Shown here: in pieces, positions 17,392 to 24,801 of the stretch
Numbering within the stretch: the first letter of the stretch is position 1
Layout of the letters: each line of letters starts with the position of its first letter
Source: Lentzea terrae
GTDB lineage: Bacteria; Actinomycetota; Actinomycetes; Mycobacteriales; Pseudonocardiaceae
Length of the DNA stretch: 64,000 bases
Direction of reading: 5' to 3'
NCBI RefSeq assembly: GCF_003265345.1
Contig: NZ_QFWW01000023.1
Coordinates: 357,269 to 421,268 of the forward strand
Program-made: the position numbers and the translations under genes
The notes under the pieces: generated by a model
The model's database searches: none
What the model was told of the DNA's origin: nothing
Seen by the model: only the letters and a program-made list of their open reading frames with translations

Positions 17392-17925
17392 GTGCGCATC
17401 ATGCTGACCGGAGATCTTGTCCGACTGCGGCCCCTAGAACCCGAGGACGCCGACGCGCTCTACCGCTGGCACAACGACGACGAGGTCATGCGCTGGCTGC
17501 AGGCCTACTTCCACGAGTCGTTGGCGGGCCTGCGCAAGCGCCTGGCCGACCGCGAAGAGAACTCGCACGACAAGGTCACCCTCATCATCGAGACGCTGGA
17601 CGAGCGCAAGTCCATCGGCATCGTGGCGTTGCGGGAGGCGGACCCGATCAACGCGCGGGCCAAGGTCGACATCTACATCGGCGAGAAGGACCACTGGGGC
17701 GGCGGGTACGGCACCGACGCGTTGCGCAGGGTCTGTCGGTACGGGTTCGACACGCTGCGGTTGCACTCGATCGAGCTCACCGTGGTGGAGGCGAACGAGC
17801 GGGCCATCAAGTCCTACAAGAAGCTCGGGTTCCAGGTCGACGGGCGGCTGCGGCAGGCGTTCCACCGCGATGGCGAGTGGCACGACGAGCTGCTGATGTG
17901 CGTGCTGAAGGACGAGCTCACGTGA
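17392..17925 (+). CDS. GNAT-family N-acetyltransferase
   Basis: A 177-residue acetyltransferase of the RimJ/RimL-like GNAT type: LVRLRPLEPEDADALYRWHND at the N-terminus, the acetyl-CoA-binding stretch HWGGGYGTDALRR, then VVEANERAIKSYKKLGF and a final strand pair. Substrate unknown; relatives acetylate protein N-termini or antibiotics. GTG at 17392 has GGGTGG eight bases upstream and lies one base after the previous stop; ATG 17401 is the alternative. It ends in an 8-base convergent overlap with the TetR gene. Confidence 0.85.
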   Translation: MRIMLTGDLVRLRPLEPEDADALYRWHNDDEVMRWLQAYFHESLAGLRKRLADREENSHDKVTLIIETLDERKSIGIVALREADPINARAKVDIYIGEKDHWGGGYGTDALRRVCRYGFDTLRLHSIELTVVEANERAIKSYKKLGFQVDGRLRQAFHRDGEWHDELLMCVLKDELT

Positions 17926-18505
17926 GGGCGGGCGCGAGGTGGCCGATCGCCTCGCGCAGGCAGTCCTCGATGGACGTTTCCGACACCACGACCAGGCCCG
18001 ACGGGCGTTGATCCACCCAGCGCTGCACGGCGATCCGTGCGGCGGCAGACACCGCCGCGGCCAGCACCTCGGCGCCGAGCGGGTCCTTGCCGGTGCGTTC
18101 CGAGATCACGTCAACGATCGGCGGTTCCATGGAGGACGTGGAGTCGAGGTAGGCCTCGCGCAACGACGGTGTCGACGTGATCAGCGCGAGAGCCTCGGTC
18201 GGCGGCTCGCGGTACTGCTCGGCGAACGCGAAGATGATCGACTCGACCAAAGGCTCGTCGGCGGGGCGCGAGCGCAGCGCGGCAGACACATGGAGAGCGC
18301 GGGAGGCCGTGATACCCGCGACGATCGCCTGTTCGCGGCTCGCGAAGTAGTTGTTGTAGGTGCGCGGCGAGACGTTCGCCGCCTCGGCGATCTCGTCGAC
18401 TCGCACGTTGTCGGCGCCCTTCTCCAGCGCCAGGCGGAGGGCGGCGGTCGAGAGGGCCGCTCGGGTCTCGGTCTTCTTGCGCTCACGCAGTCCCACGCCG
18501 CTCAC
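17918..18505 (-). CDS. TetR-family transcriptional regulator
   Basis: A TetR-type repressor of about 195 residues: the helix-turn-helix is residues ~15-60 (RAALSTAALRLALEKG, VDEIAEAANVSPRTYNNYFASREQ) and the rest is a ligand-binding helical domain. In-frame GTG codons at 18532, 18505 and 18496 are possible starts; 18532 lies inside the operator-like repeats, so 18505 is preferred, with AGGT upstream. It diverges from the DUF2975 membrane gene, which is the likely target together with itself. Confidence 0.85.
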   Translation of the reverse strand: MSGVGLRERKKTETRAALSTAALRLALEKGADNVRVDEIAEAANVSPRTYNNYFASREQAIVAGITASRALHVSAALRSRPADEPLVESIIFAFAEQYREPPTEALALITSTPSLREAYLDSTSSMEPPIVDVISERTGKDPLGAEVLAAAVSAAARIAVQRWVDQRPSGLVVVSETSIEDCLREAIGHLAPALT

Positions 18506-18526
18506 TGTAGAGACCTGTTGCAACAC

Positions 18527-18564
18527 GATCACTACCGATTGACTTTCGATAGATCACTACCGAT
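18527..18564. promoter_or_regulatory. Operator-like repeats between TetR and DUF2975 genes
   Basis: A perfect 13-base direct repeat GATCACTACCGAT occurs at 18527-18539 and 18552-18564. Between and overlapping them lies an imperfect palindrome CTACCGA-N7-TCGATAG (18532-18552). The site is 11 bases before the DUF2975 start and at the 5' end of the TetR gene, as expected for a TetR-family operator controlling both. Confidence 0.6.
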
Positions 18565-18574
18565 ACTCGATCGC

Positions 18575-19051
18575 ATGATTGCTGAGCGTTGGGCGGTGAC
18601 CGCCCTCCGGGTCTTCCTGGTGATCCTGTTCGGGATCCTCGTCGTGTTCGAGACGCTGTCCCTGCCGGGGAAGTTCCGGTACATGGCGGAGCAGAACCCG
18701 AACGATCCCCTGATCTGGCCCGGCGCGATCATCTCGATCTTCTGGGTGATCTGCGTGCAGGTGGTGATCGTCGCGACGTGGAAGCTGCTCACGCTGGTGC
18801 GCAAGGATCTGATCTTCACCGACGCCGCGATCAAGTGGGTCAACGTGATGGTCTGGGCCGTTGCGGCAGGATGGGTCGTGCTGGTGGGGGTGTTCCTCTG
18901 GGTCGGCTTCAACGCCGACGACCCCGGCGCGCCGATGTTGCTGTTCTTGTTGACGACGGGGGCCACCGTGTTCGGGCTCGTGCTGATCGTGATGCGGGCG
19001 CTGCTGCAGCGCGCCACGACGTTGCGTGCGGACATGGAAGCGGTGATCTGA
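18575..19051 (+). CDS. DUF2975 membrane protein
   Basis: A 158-residue membrane protein with four hydrophobic segments (ALRVFLVILFGILVVFE; AIISIFWVICVQVVIVA; VMVWAVAAGWVVLVGVFL; LLFLLTTGATVFGLVLIV). The layout and the partner gene fit DUF2975, whose members are encoded with a small Cro/CI-type regulator. Function unknown. ATG at 18575 follows the operator-like repeats directly; the stop overlaps the next start by one base (TGATG), so the two are co-translated. Confidence 0.75.
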   Translation: MIAERWAVTALRVFLVILFGILVVFETLSLPGKFRYMAEQNPNDPLIWPGAIISIFWVICVQVVIVATWKLLTLVRKDLIFTDAAIKWVNVMVWAVAAGWVVLVGVFLWVGFNADDPGAPMLLFLLTTGATVFGLVLIVMRALLQRATTLRADMEAVI

Positions 19052-19269
19052 TGGCCATCGTCGTGCGCATCGACGTCGAATTGGCCAAGCGCAAGATGAG
19101 CGTCGGCGAGTTCGCGGAGAAGGTCGGGCTGACGCCGGCCAACGTCGCCGTGCTGAAGAACGGGCGGGCGAAGGCCGTGCGGTTCAGCACCCTCGAAGCC
19201 ATGTGCCGGGTGCTGGAGTGCCAGCCCGGCGACCTGCTCGAGTTCGTCGACGACGAGGAAGCCTCCTAG
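19051..19269 (+). CDS. Small Cro/CI-type HTH protein partner of DUF2975
   Basis: A 72-residue helix-turn-helix protein (MAIVVRIDVELAKRKMSV, then EFAEKVGLTPANVAVLKNG and LEAMCRVLECQPGDLLEF) of the YozG-like type. The N-terminal strand and single HTH are characteristic, and the gene shares one base with the upstream DUF2975 stop. It presumably regulates its own operon. Its last four bases overlap the convergent GlmL-like gene. Confidence 0.85.
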   Translation: MAIVVRIDVELAKRKMSVGEFAEKVGLTPANVAVLKNGRAKAVRFSTLEAMCRVLECQPGDLLEFVDDEEAS

Positions 19270-20501
19270 GCCAGTCGTTTCGCCAGTCGGTCGGCGGCTT
19301 CGAGCCGCCCCGACTCGGCGAGCAGGCCCACCGGTGCCAGCACGTAGTCGCGGTCGACGGTGATCTCGGCGGTGCGCAGGACAGGGCGCAGCACCGGGTC
19401 ACCGCGCAGCGCCTCCACGATCGGCGTGATGTCCGGTGTGTGCCGGAAGACGCCGCCGGAGAGCACCAGCAGGCCCGCGCCGTGCGGTCCGAGCTGGCCG
19501 TCGACCTGGCGGAGATGCCTGCGCACAGCCAAGATCGCCGCGAACGACGCCAGTTGCACGTCCACCGCCGGATCGTCTGGCAGCCAGCCGACGTTCTCCG
19601 CGCGCATCTGGGCTTCCGCGGACAGGTCCTCGGTCGTGAGGCGTTCGGCCAGCGCTTCGGCCACCACGCCCGGCGCGGACCAGCGCATGCCGAGGTCGCC
19701 CTCGACCGTGCGGCGGTCTGGTGGCAGCGCGACGGTCCGTTCCAGACCCTCGCTGTCCGCTGTGGACACCGCCGAGTAGACGTCCGTGGTCGCGCCGCCG
19801 ACATCCACCACCAGCACGGCGCCCTCACGGTCTTGCGCCGCCAACCGCGAGACGCCCGCCAACACGGCGTCAGGTGTCACGGCGCGCACGAGCTGGCGGA
19901 AACGGGGACCGCGGGAGAGGCCTTTGCCGCCGATCACGTGCTGTAGGAAGGCCGCACGGATTGCCCGCCTGGCCGGTTCCGGGGCGAGCTGACCGACGTC
20001 CGGGAGCACGTTCGGGCAGGCCACGACCGTGCGCGAAGCCAGCAGCCGCAACGCTTCCGGCTGCGCCTCGACGTTGCCGGCCAGCACGATCGGCACGGCG
20101 ACGCGGGCGAGCTTCGCGGCGTTGTGCAGCAGGACGGACTGGTCGCCGCCGTCCGTGCCGCCGACCAGCAGCACGAGGTCGGGAGCAGACGCCCGCAAAG
20201 CTCGCACATCCACCGGACCCGCACTGACGTGCACGATCTTCGCGCCCGCAGACAGTGCGACTCGGTAGCCGGCCTCCGCGCTCACGACGCGTTCCTGGCC
20301 GACGACCGCGAGCCGCAGCCCACCGCCGGCCGACGAGCACGCCAGGATCTCGCCGTCACCGACGTCGGCGCGCAACGCGTCGATGCCGCGCAGCACCTCG
20401 GGAGGCGTGGTCGGGTGCTGTCCGGTCCGGACCAGCTCGCCCTCAGGCGTGACGAGAGCGGCCTTGGTCCAGGTGGAACCGACGTCGAGACAGAGGATCA
20501 C
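19266..20501 (-). CDS. GlmL/MutL-family ATPase-like protein
   Basis: A 411-residue protein of the GlmL/MutL family, an ASKHA-fold group named from genes beside glutamate mutase. Motifs: LCLDVGSTWTKAALV (phosphate-1), SSAGGGLRLAVVG, LLVGGTDGGDQ, VVDVGGATTDVYS (phosphate-2) and VLSGGVFRHTPDI near the end. Relatives occur with adenosylcobalamin-dependent mutases and may assist them, but no mutase subunit is seen in this window. GTG at 20501 leaves only 17 bases to the divergent kinase-like gene, so both promoters must lie inside or very close to the coding regions. Confidence 0.82.
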   Translation of the reverse strand: MILCLDVGSTWTKAALVTPEGELVRTGQHPTTPPEVLRGIDALRADVGDGEILACSSAGGGLRLAVVGQERVVSAEAGYRVALSAGAKIVHVSAGPVDVRALRASAPDLVLLVGGTDGGDQSVLLHNAAKLARVAVPIVLAGNVEAQPEALRLLASRTVVACPNVLPDVGQLAPEPARRAIRAAFLQHVIGGKGLSRGPRFRQLVRAVTPDAVLAGVSRLAAQDREGAVLVVDVGGATTDVYSAVSTADSEGLERTVALPPDRRTVEGDLGMRWSAPGVVAEALAERLTTEDLSAEAQMRAENVGWLPDDPAVDVQLASFAAILAVRRHLRQVDGQLGPHGAGLLVLSGGVFRHTPDITPIVEALRGDPVLRPVLRTAEITVDRDYVLAPVGLLAESGRLEAADRLAKRLA

Positions 20502-20518
20502 GAGGCAAGCTAACCACC

Positions 20519-21124
20519 ATGAAGCTCACGCCCAAGGTGATCCTCGAAGGCACCCGCCTGACCGGCAAGACGGACCTCGCCTACGCGCTCAACGAACACC
20601 CCCGCCTCGTCGGTCACCGCAAGTACCGCTACCACTCGCCGTTGATCTCGGGCGAGTGGAGCGCGTTCAGCAACGAACCTTGGGGACGCAACTTGCTGAC
20701 GTTTGCGCCGGAGGAGACCGAGCTGGCGTTGGAGATCTACGAGACATGGGTGCGGATGTTCGAACTGCAGCGCTTCTACTCGTGGATCGTCGACCGGTTC
20801 CACCTGTCCACGATGGCCTACCAGGCGCAGCAGGGGCGTGAGTTCGACTTCGGCTGGCTGGAGGAACGGCTGAAGCCGCTCAACTTCGCGATCGTGCTGT
20901 GCACTCGCCCGGAGGACACGTTCGAAGAAGCGCGCGCGGAACGGCTGAAGATCAGCGCGAACCCGAAGCAGTACGTCTCGCTGGAGCCGTTCATCGAGGA
21001 GCAGGCGCAACTGCGGGAGCTCGCCAAGAAGTCGATCCTGCCCGTGTTCGAGTTCGACGTGACGCGGCACGGGCCGGACGACGTGGCCGACTTCCTGGAG
21101 GAACGCGACCTGCTGACCCTCTAG
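20519..21124 (+). CDS. P-loop kinase-like protein of unknown substrate
   Basis: A 201-residue protein beginning MKLTPKVILEGTRLTGKTD with a Walker A loop (GTRLTGKT, residues 11-18) and a later VDRFHLSTMAYQ, FAIVLCTRPEDTF and RAERL, a lid-like arrangement as in nucleotide kinases and thymidylate-kinase-like proteins. It is too divergent for a substrate to be named. Start ATG at 20519 lacks a good ribosome-binding site. It diverges from the GlmL-like gene and overlaps the VOC gene by four bases at the end. Confidence 0.6.
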   Translation: MKLTPKVILEGTRLTGKTDLAYALNEHPRLVGHRKYRYHSPLISGEWSAFSNEPWGRNLLTFAPEETELALEIYETWVRMFELQRFYSWIVDRFHLSTMAYQAQQGREFDFGWLEERLKPLNFAIVLCTRPEDTFEEARAERLKISANPKQYVSLEPFIEEQAQLRELAKKSILPVFEFDVTRHGPDDVADFLEERDLLTL

Positions 21125-21486
21125 CGGCTGAAGAAGTTGACGAGGTTGCCGTCGGGGTCCCGGAACAACATCGACCGGTTGCCCCACGGCATCGTGGTGG
21201 GCTCGGTGACGAAGTCCGTGACGAAGCCGGTCAGGTTCTGGTGCACGCGGTCCACGTCCTCGACGAGGAACTCGATGATCACGCTGTGGTTGTCCGCCGG
21301 GTGGGCAGAGCCAGGGGCGAACAGCCCGACCGTGCGGGTGCTTGCGATCGCGAGGGTTGCGCCCGCGGTCTTGAGCTCGGCGAAGTCCTCGGTGGCCCAC
21401 GCCGCCCGCACCCCCGTTGCTCGCTCGTAGAAGCCGACGAGGCGCGCCACGTCGCCGGTGATGATGCGGATCGAGACGAAGTCCAT
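21121..21486 (-). CDS. VOC (glyoxalase-fold) family protein
   Basis: A 121-residue single-domain VOC protein: FVSIRIITGDVARLVGFYERATG at the start, IIEFLVEDVDRVHQNL in the middle and MLFRDPDGNLVNFFSR at the end, the usual beta-alpha-beta-beta-beta pattern. Members include dioxygenases, glyoxalases and drug-binding resistance proteins; the reaction is unknown here. ATG at 21486 has AAGGAG six to seven bases upstream. It diverges from the WYL regulator, whose operator-like site lies between the two genes. Confidence 0.88.
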   Translation of the reverse strand: MDFVSIRIITGDVARLVGFYERATGVRAAWATEDFAELKTAGATLAIASTRTVGLFAPGSAHPADNHSVIIEFLVEDVDRVHQNLTGFVTDFVTEPTTMPWGNRSMLFRDPDGNLVNFFSR

Positions 21487-21531
21487 GAAATCTCCTTGGC
21501 TGAGCGGGTTACCTGGCGCAGGCTAGGAGAA

Positions 21532-21556
21532 ATACTGGACAGAATCGGTCCGGTAT
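21532..21556. promoter_or_regulatory. Palindromic operator between VOC and WYL genes
   Basis: ATACTGGAC-N7-GTCCGGTAT: nine-base arms with eight of nine positions complementary, centred between the divergent genes and ending 11 bases before the WYL start codon. Its position suits autoregulation and control of the VOC gene. Confidence 0.65.
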
Positions 21557-21567
21557 TGTGCGCGAAC

Positions 21568-22536
21568 ATGCCTCGTCCCACCGGCCGCGTGTTGACGCTC
21601 CTGGAGCTGCTGCAGTCAGGCGGCACCCGGACGGTGGCCGAGCTCGCCGACCGGCTCGGCGTCGACGGGCGCACCGTGCGCCGGTACGTGGACCAGCTGA
21701 TCGACCTCGACGTGCCGGTGGAGTCGGTGCGCGGCCGCTACGGCGGGTATCGGCTCGGCCCCGGCTACCGCTTGCCTCCGCTCATGTTCAGCGACGACGA
21801 GGCGCTGGCCGTCCTGCTCGGCCTCGTCGCCGGCCGCCGGGCGGGGTTGACGACGACGGAGCACACGGCGAGCGAGACGGCCTCGGCGAAGATCCGGCGG
21901 GTGCTGCCCAAGCACGTCGCCCGGCGGCTCGACACACTCCTGGAAGCTCTCGCCTTCACGGATCAGCCCGGCGAGTTCGACACCCCGGACGCCGGGGTCC
22001 TGCTCACGATCGCCGACGCGGTGCGGCACCGGCGGCCGGTCTCGATCCGCTACACCGACCGGGACGGACAGCGCAGCGAGCGCACACTGCACGCGTACGG
22101 GATCGTCGCCCACTCGGGCCGTTGGTACGTCACGGGCCAAGACGCCCAGATCGGCGAGGGCCGGACCTTCCGGCTCGATCGCATCGCGGACGCGCGGACC
22201 CTGCCCGGCTCGTTCGAAGCCCCAGCGGGTCCCGATCCGGCACAGCGCGTGGTTTCAGGGTTCGCCAACGCCGAGTACCGGCACGAGGTGACCTTGCAGA
22301 TCCAGGGGACGGTCGAGCAGATCCGCGCTCGCCTTCCGGCCAGTGTCGCGAGCCTGGAGCCCGCAGCCGACGAGGACGGCTGGCTGCGCGTCGAGCTGCG
22401 GGCAGAGCGGCTCGACTGGTTGCCTCCGGTGCTCGCCTCGCTCAACCTGCCGTTCGTCATCGAGCGCCCCGACGAGCTCCGCGACCTCGTCATCGCGTTC
22501 GCCGATCGCCTCCGGTCCCACGCCGCCCAGCTCTAG
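21568..22536 (+). CDS. WYL-domain helix-turn-helix regulator (DeoR-like)
   Basis: A 322-residue regulator. The N-terminus is a winged helix (VLTLLELLQSGG, VAELADRLGVDGRTVRRYVDQL) with the typical GRYGGYRLGPGYRLPPLMFSDDEA link; the WYL domain lies at about residues 140-215 (ISIRYTDRDG-like strand VSIRYTDRDGQ, then AYGIVAHSGRWYVTG), and a WCX-like C-terminal domain follows (FANAEYRHEVTLQIQG). WYL proteins often sense nucleotides or other ligands. ATG at 21568 immediately follows a palindrome; no strong ribosome-binding site, so possibly leaderless. The end overlaps the convergent MarR gene by four bases. Confidence 0.9.
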   Translation: MPRPTGRVLTLLELLQSGGTRTVAELADRLGVDGRTVRRYVDQLIDLDVPVESVRGRYGGYRLGPGYRLPPLMFSDDEALAVLLGLVAGRRAGLTTTEHTASETASAKIRRVLPKHVARRLDTLLEALAFTDQPGEFDTPDAGVLLTIADAVRHRRPVSIRYTDRDGQRSERTLHAYGIVAHSGRWYVTGQDAQIGEGRTFRLDRIADARTLPGSFEAPAGPDPAQRVVSGFANAEYRHEVTLQIQGTVEQIRARLPASVASLEPAADEDGWLRVELRAERLDWLPPVLASLNLPFVIERPDELRDLVIAFADRLRSHAAQL

Positions 22537-22988
22537 TCGTCCGCCTTCTCCGACACCACCTGCATGAACGAACCGAGCTGCGCGAGCTGCTCCGGTGTGA
22601 ACAGGTCGATCAGGTAGGCGCGGACCGTCTCGACGTGACCGGGTGCGGTGGCCTGCAACAACTCCTGCCCCGCGTCGGTGAGGACCGCGAGGATGCCGCG
22701 CTCGTCGGACTCGTGCGGTTCGCGCCGCACGAGTCCGGCCTTCTCCAGCTTGCCGATCTGGTAGGTCAACGAGCTCTTCGAGACCACGACGCGGCGGGCG
22801 AGCTCGGTCATCCGCAACCGGCGACCGGGCTCTTCGGACAGCACGACCAGCACGTTGTACTGCGCGTGCGACAGGCCTGCGGCACGCTGCAGCTGCTGTT
22901 CGATCTGTCGCTCCAGGAGGTGGTACGCCTGGACGAAGTGGTGCCAGGCGTTGCCCTCCGCCTCGGAGAGCCACCGCGCGTTTCCCAT
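22533..22988 (-). CDS. MarR-family transcriptional regulator
   Basis: A 151-residue MarR regulator: dimerisation helix (WHHFVQAYHLLERQIEQQL), then LSHAQYNVLVVLSEEPGRRLRMTELARRVVVSKSSLTYQI as winged helix, KAGLVRREPHESDERG wing and C-terminal helices. Ligand unknown. ATG at 22988. The gene lies 10 bases downstream of the fucosidase on the same strand and may be co-transcribed with it. Confidence 0.9.
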   Translation of the reverse strand: MGNARWLSEAEGNAWHHFVQAYHLLERQIEQQLQRAAGLSHAQYNVLVVLSEEPGRRLRMTELARRVVVSKSSLTYQIGKLEKAGLVRREPHESDERGILAVLTDAGQELLQATAPGHVETVRAYLIDLFTPEQLAQLGSFMQVVSEKADD

Positions 22989-22998
22989 GGTCAGCAGG

Positions 22999-24741
22999 TT
23001 AGTTGGTGTACAGCTGTTCCTCCGGCACGACCTGCTGGTTTTGGTTCGGCGAAGTCCACAGCAGCTTGAAGTGGGCCTCGCCGGTGTGCTCGGCGTAGTC
23101 GACCTTGATCGAGTACTTCTTCCCGGCCTGCAACGCGATCGCGCCCTTGTCGATGCGCACCTGGTGGGGCGTGGAGGCATCGATGATCAGCTTGCCGTCC
23201 ACCCACACCTTCGCGATCTCGTCGGAGACCGCGAGGAACGTGTAGGTGTCGCTGAACCTCGGCTGCACGAAGCCGGTCCAGCGCGTGGAGAAGTTGTCGC
23301 CGCCGTCGAAGCGCCACGCGAAGCTGAGCGACGGGTCCGTGCGGGTGGTGGGCGTGCCGGTCCAGTTGTTCGTCGGGAAGTACTGGGCTTTGAGGCCGTT
23401 CCCCGTGCCCTTCGGCGCCGGCTGCTCACCGCGGACGGTCAGCTCGATCACGGTGGCGACGTCGTTCGTCTTGGCACCACTGGGTTTCACGTCGTAGCCG
23501 TCGCCTGCCTTCGTGACGGCGACGGTCTGCGGGCTGCCCAGTACGCGTGCTGCCGTGACGTCGAACTGTTCGAGAACCTTGAGGTGCAAGGAGTTCGACC
23601 AGTCGTAGACGGAGAGGTGGAGCTTGTCGCCCTTGCGCGACACGGCTCCCCAGGCCGGGTCGGCGACCCACTGGGCGGCGTTGGCGCCGTAGACCGCGTC
23701 ACCGTGCTGCTTGAGCCAGGAACCCATGGCGCGCAAGCGATCCGACTCAGCGGCGGGGATGCGGCCGAGCTTGTCCGGACCGACGTTGAGCAGGTAGTTG
23801 CCGCTGCGGCTCGCGATGTCGACGAGGTTGCGGGTGAGCGTGGTGGCGCTCTTGAAGTTCTTGTCCCACTTGGCGTATCCCCACTTGCTCGGGATGGTCA
23901 TGCAGGACTCCCAGAGCTGGCCGTCGATCGGCGCGGACGGGAAGGTCTGCTCCGGCGTGCCGAAGTCGCCGTCGACGACGCGGCGTTCCTTGACGCCCGG
24001 TGCGCGCTTGGAGATCCGGTTGTTGATGAGCAGGTCCGGGTCCTTGGCCTTGAGGAACTTCTCGAGCTCCGCGCCGTCCTGCTTGGTCCACGGGTTCGGC
24101 GGGTTGTTCGTGTCCCAGTCGCCGTCGAACCACAGCAGCGCCGGGTCGTAGTTGTCCATCAGCTCGACCAGCTGGGCGCGCATGCGGGCCTTGTACCGCG
24201 CGAAGTTCTGCGTGCTCCGCGCATCGGGGTCGTGCCAGTCCCACGTGGAGTAGTAGAGGCCGAACTTGATGCCCTGCTTGTCGGCTTCGGCCTTCAGTTC
24301 GGCCAGGACGTCGCGCTTCTTGTCGAACGCCGAGTGGTCGCGCAGGCTCCACTTGTTGACCTTCGTGGGCCACATCGCGTAGCCGTCGTGGTGCTTCGAC
24401 GTGATGACGATGTACTTCTGCCCCGCCGCCTTCGCCGTGTCCACGACGGCCTTCGCCGAGAACTGGGCGGGGTTGAACGACTTGACCAGCTTCTCGTACT
24501 CAGCGGTCGGGATCTTGCACTTGTTCATGATCCACTCGGCGTCCTGACACGTGGAGCCGTCGGACCTCTTGTACTCGCCTTCGAGCTGCGAATAGCCGCC
24601 GAAGTGGATGAACATGCCGAAGCGGGCGTCCCGGAACCACTCCGCCCGCTCTGCCGTGAACGGGTCGTCGGTGGCGTGATCAGGGCCGGGACCAGCCAGG
24701 GGCAGCACCGCCAGCAGCGCTGCGACCAGCGCGTTGAGCAT
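22999..24741 (-). CDS. Secreted alpha-L-fucosidase (GH29) with PA14 domain
   Basis: A 580-residue exported glycoside hydrolase. After a signal peptide (MLNALVAALLAVLPLAG) the GH29 domain spans about residues 28-360: FRDARFGMFIHFGGYS, VITSKHHDGYAMWPT, GLYYSTWDWHDPD and the nucleophile region LLWFDGDWD, with its aspartate as the predicted catalytic nucleophile. A short beta-sandwich follows, then a PA14 carbohydrate-binding domain (about 445-575: LKAQYFPTNNW, FVQPRFSDTYTF, VWVDGKLIID). It probably removes fucose from glycans outside the cell. ATG at 24741 has GGAGGAGGAG four bases upstream, partly inside a 16-bp hairpin. Confidence 0.9.
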   Translation of the reverse strand: MLNALVAALLAVLPLAGPGPDHATDDPFTAERAEWFRDARFGMFIHFGGYSQLEGEYKRSDGSTCQDAEWIMNKCKIPTAEYEKLVKSFNPAQFSAKAVVDTAKAAGQKYIVITSKHHDGYAMWPTKVNKWSLRDHSAFDKKRDVLAELKAEADKQGIKFGLYYSTWDWHDPDARSTQNFARYKARMRAQLVELMDNYDPALLWFDGDWDTNNPPNPWTKQDGAELEKFLKAKDPDLLINNRISKRAPGVKERRVVDGDFGTPEQTFPSAPIDGQLWESCMTIPSKWGYAKWDKNFKSATTLTRNLVDIASRSGNYLLNVGPDKLGRIPAAESDRLRAMGSWLKQHGDAVYGANAAQWVADPAWGAVSRKGDKLHLSVYDWSNSLHLKVLEQFDVTAARVLGSPQTVAVTKAGDGYDVKPSGAKTNDVATVIELTVRGEQPAPKGTGNGLKAQYFPTNNWTGTPTTRTDPSLSFAWRFDGGDNFSTRWTGFVQPRFSDTYTFLAVSDEIAKVWVDGKLIIDASTPHQVRIDKGAIALQAGKKYSIKVDYAEHTGEAHFKLLWTSPNQNQQVVPEEQLYTN

Positions 24742-24749
24742 CGGTCTCC

Positions 24750-24786
24750 TCCTCCAAGCTCATGGCGGCACCATGAGCTTGGAGGA
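24750..24786 (-). terminator. 16-bp hairpin between permease and fucosidase genes
   Basis: TCCTCCAAGCTCATGG-CGGCA-CCATGAGCTTGGAGGA is a perfect stem-loop 15 bases after the permease stop. No U-run follows on the minus strand; instead the 3' arm runs into the ribosome-binding site of the fucosidase gene. It may be a terminator, a translation control element, or both. Confidence 0.65.
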
Positions 24787-24801
24787 AGAAAGATCCGATG
24801 T

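Noticed and set aside
14883..17402. Long minus-strand open frame opposite the membrane hydrolase gene
   Set aside because: Composition is low-complexity (Arg, His, Gln, Pro) and the plus-strand gene has a ribosome-binding site, membrane segments and a catalytic motif.
20519..21124. Second thymidylate kinase
   Set aside because: Only the P-loop and general layout agree; the dTMP-specific motifs seen in the tmk gene at 7005-7649 are missing.
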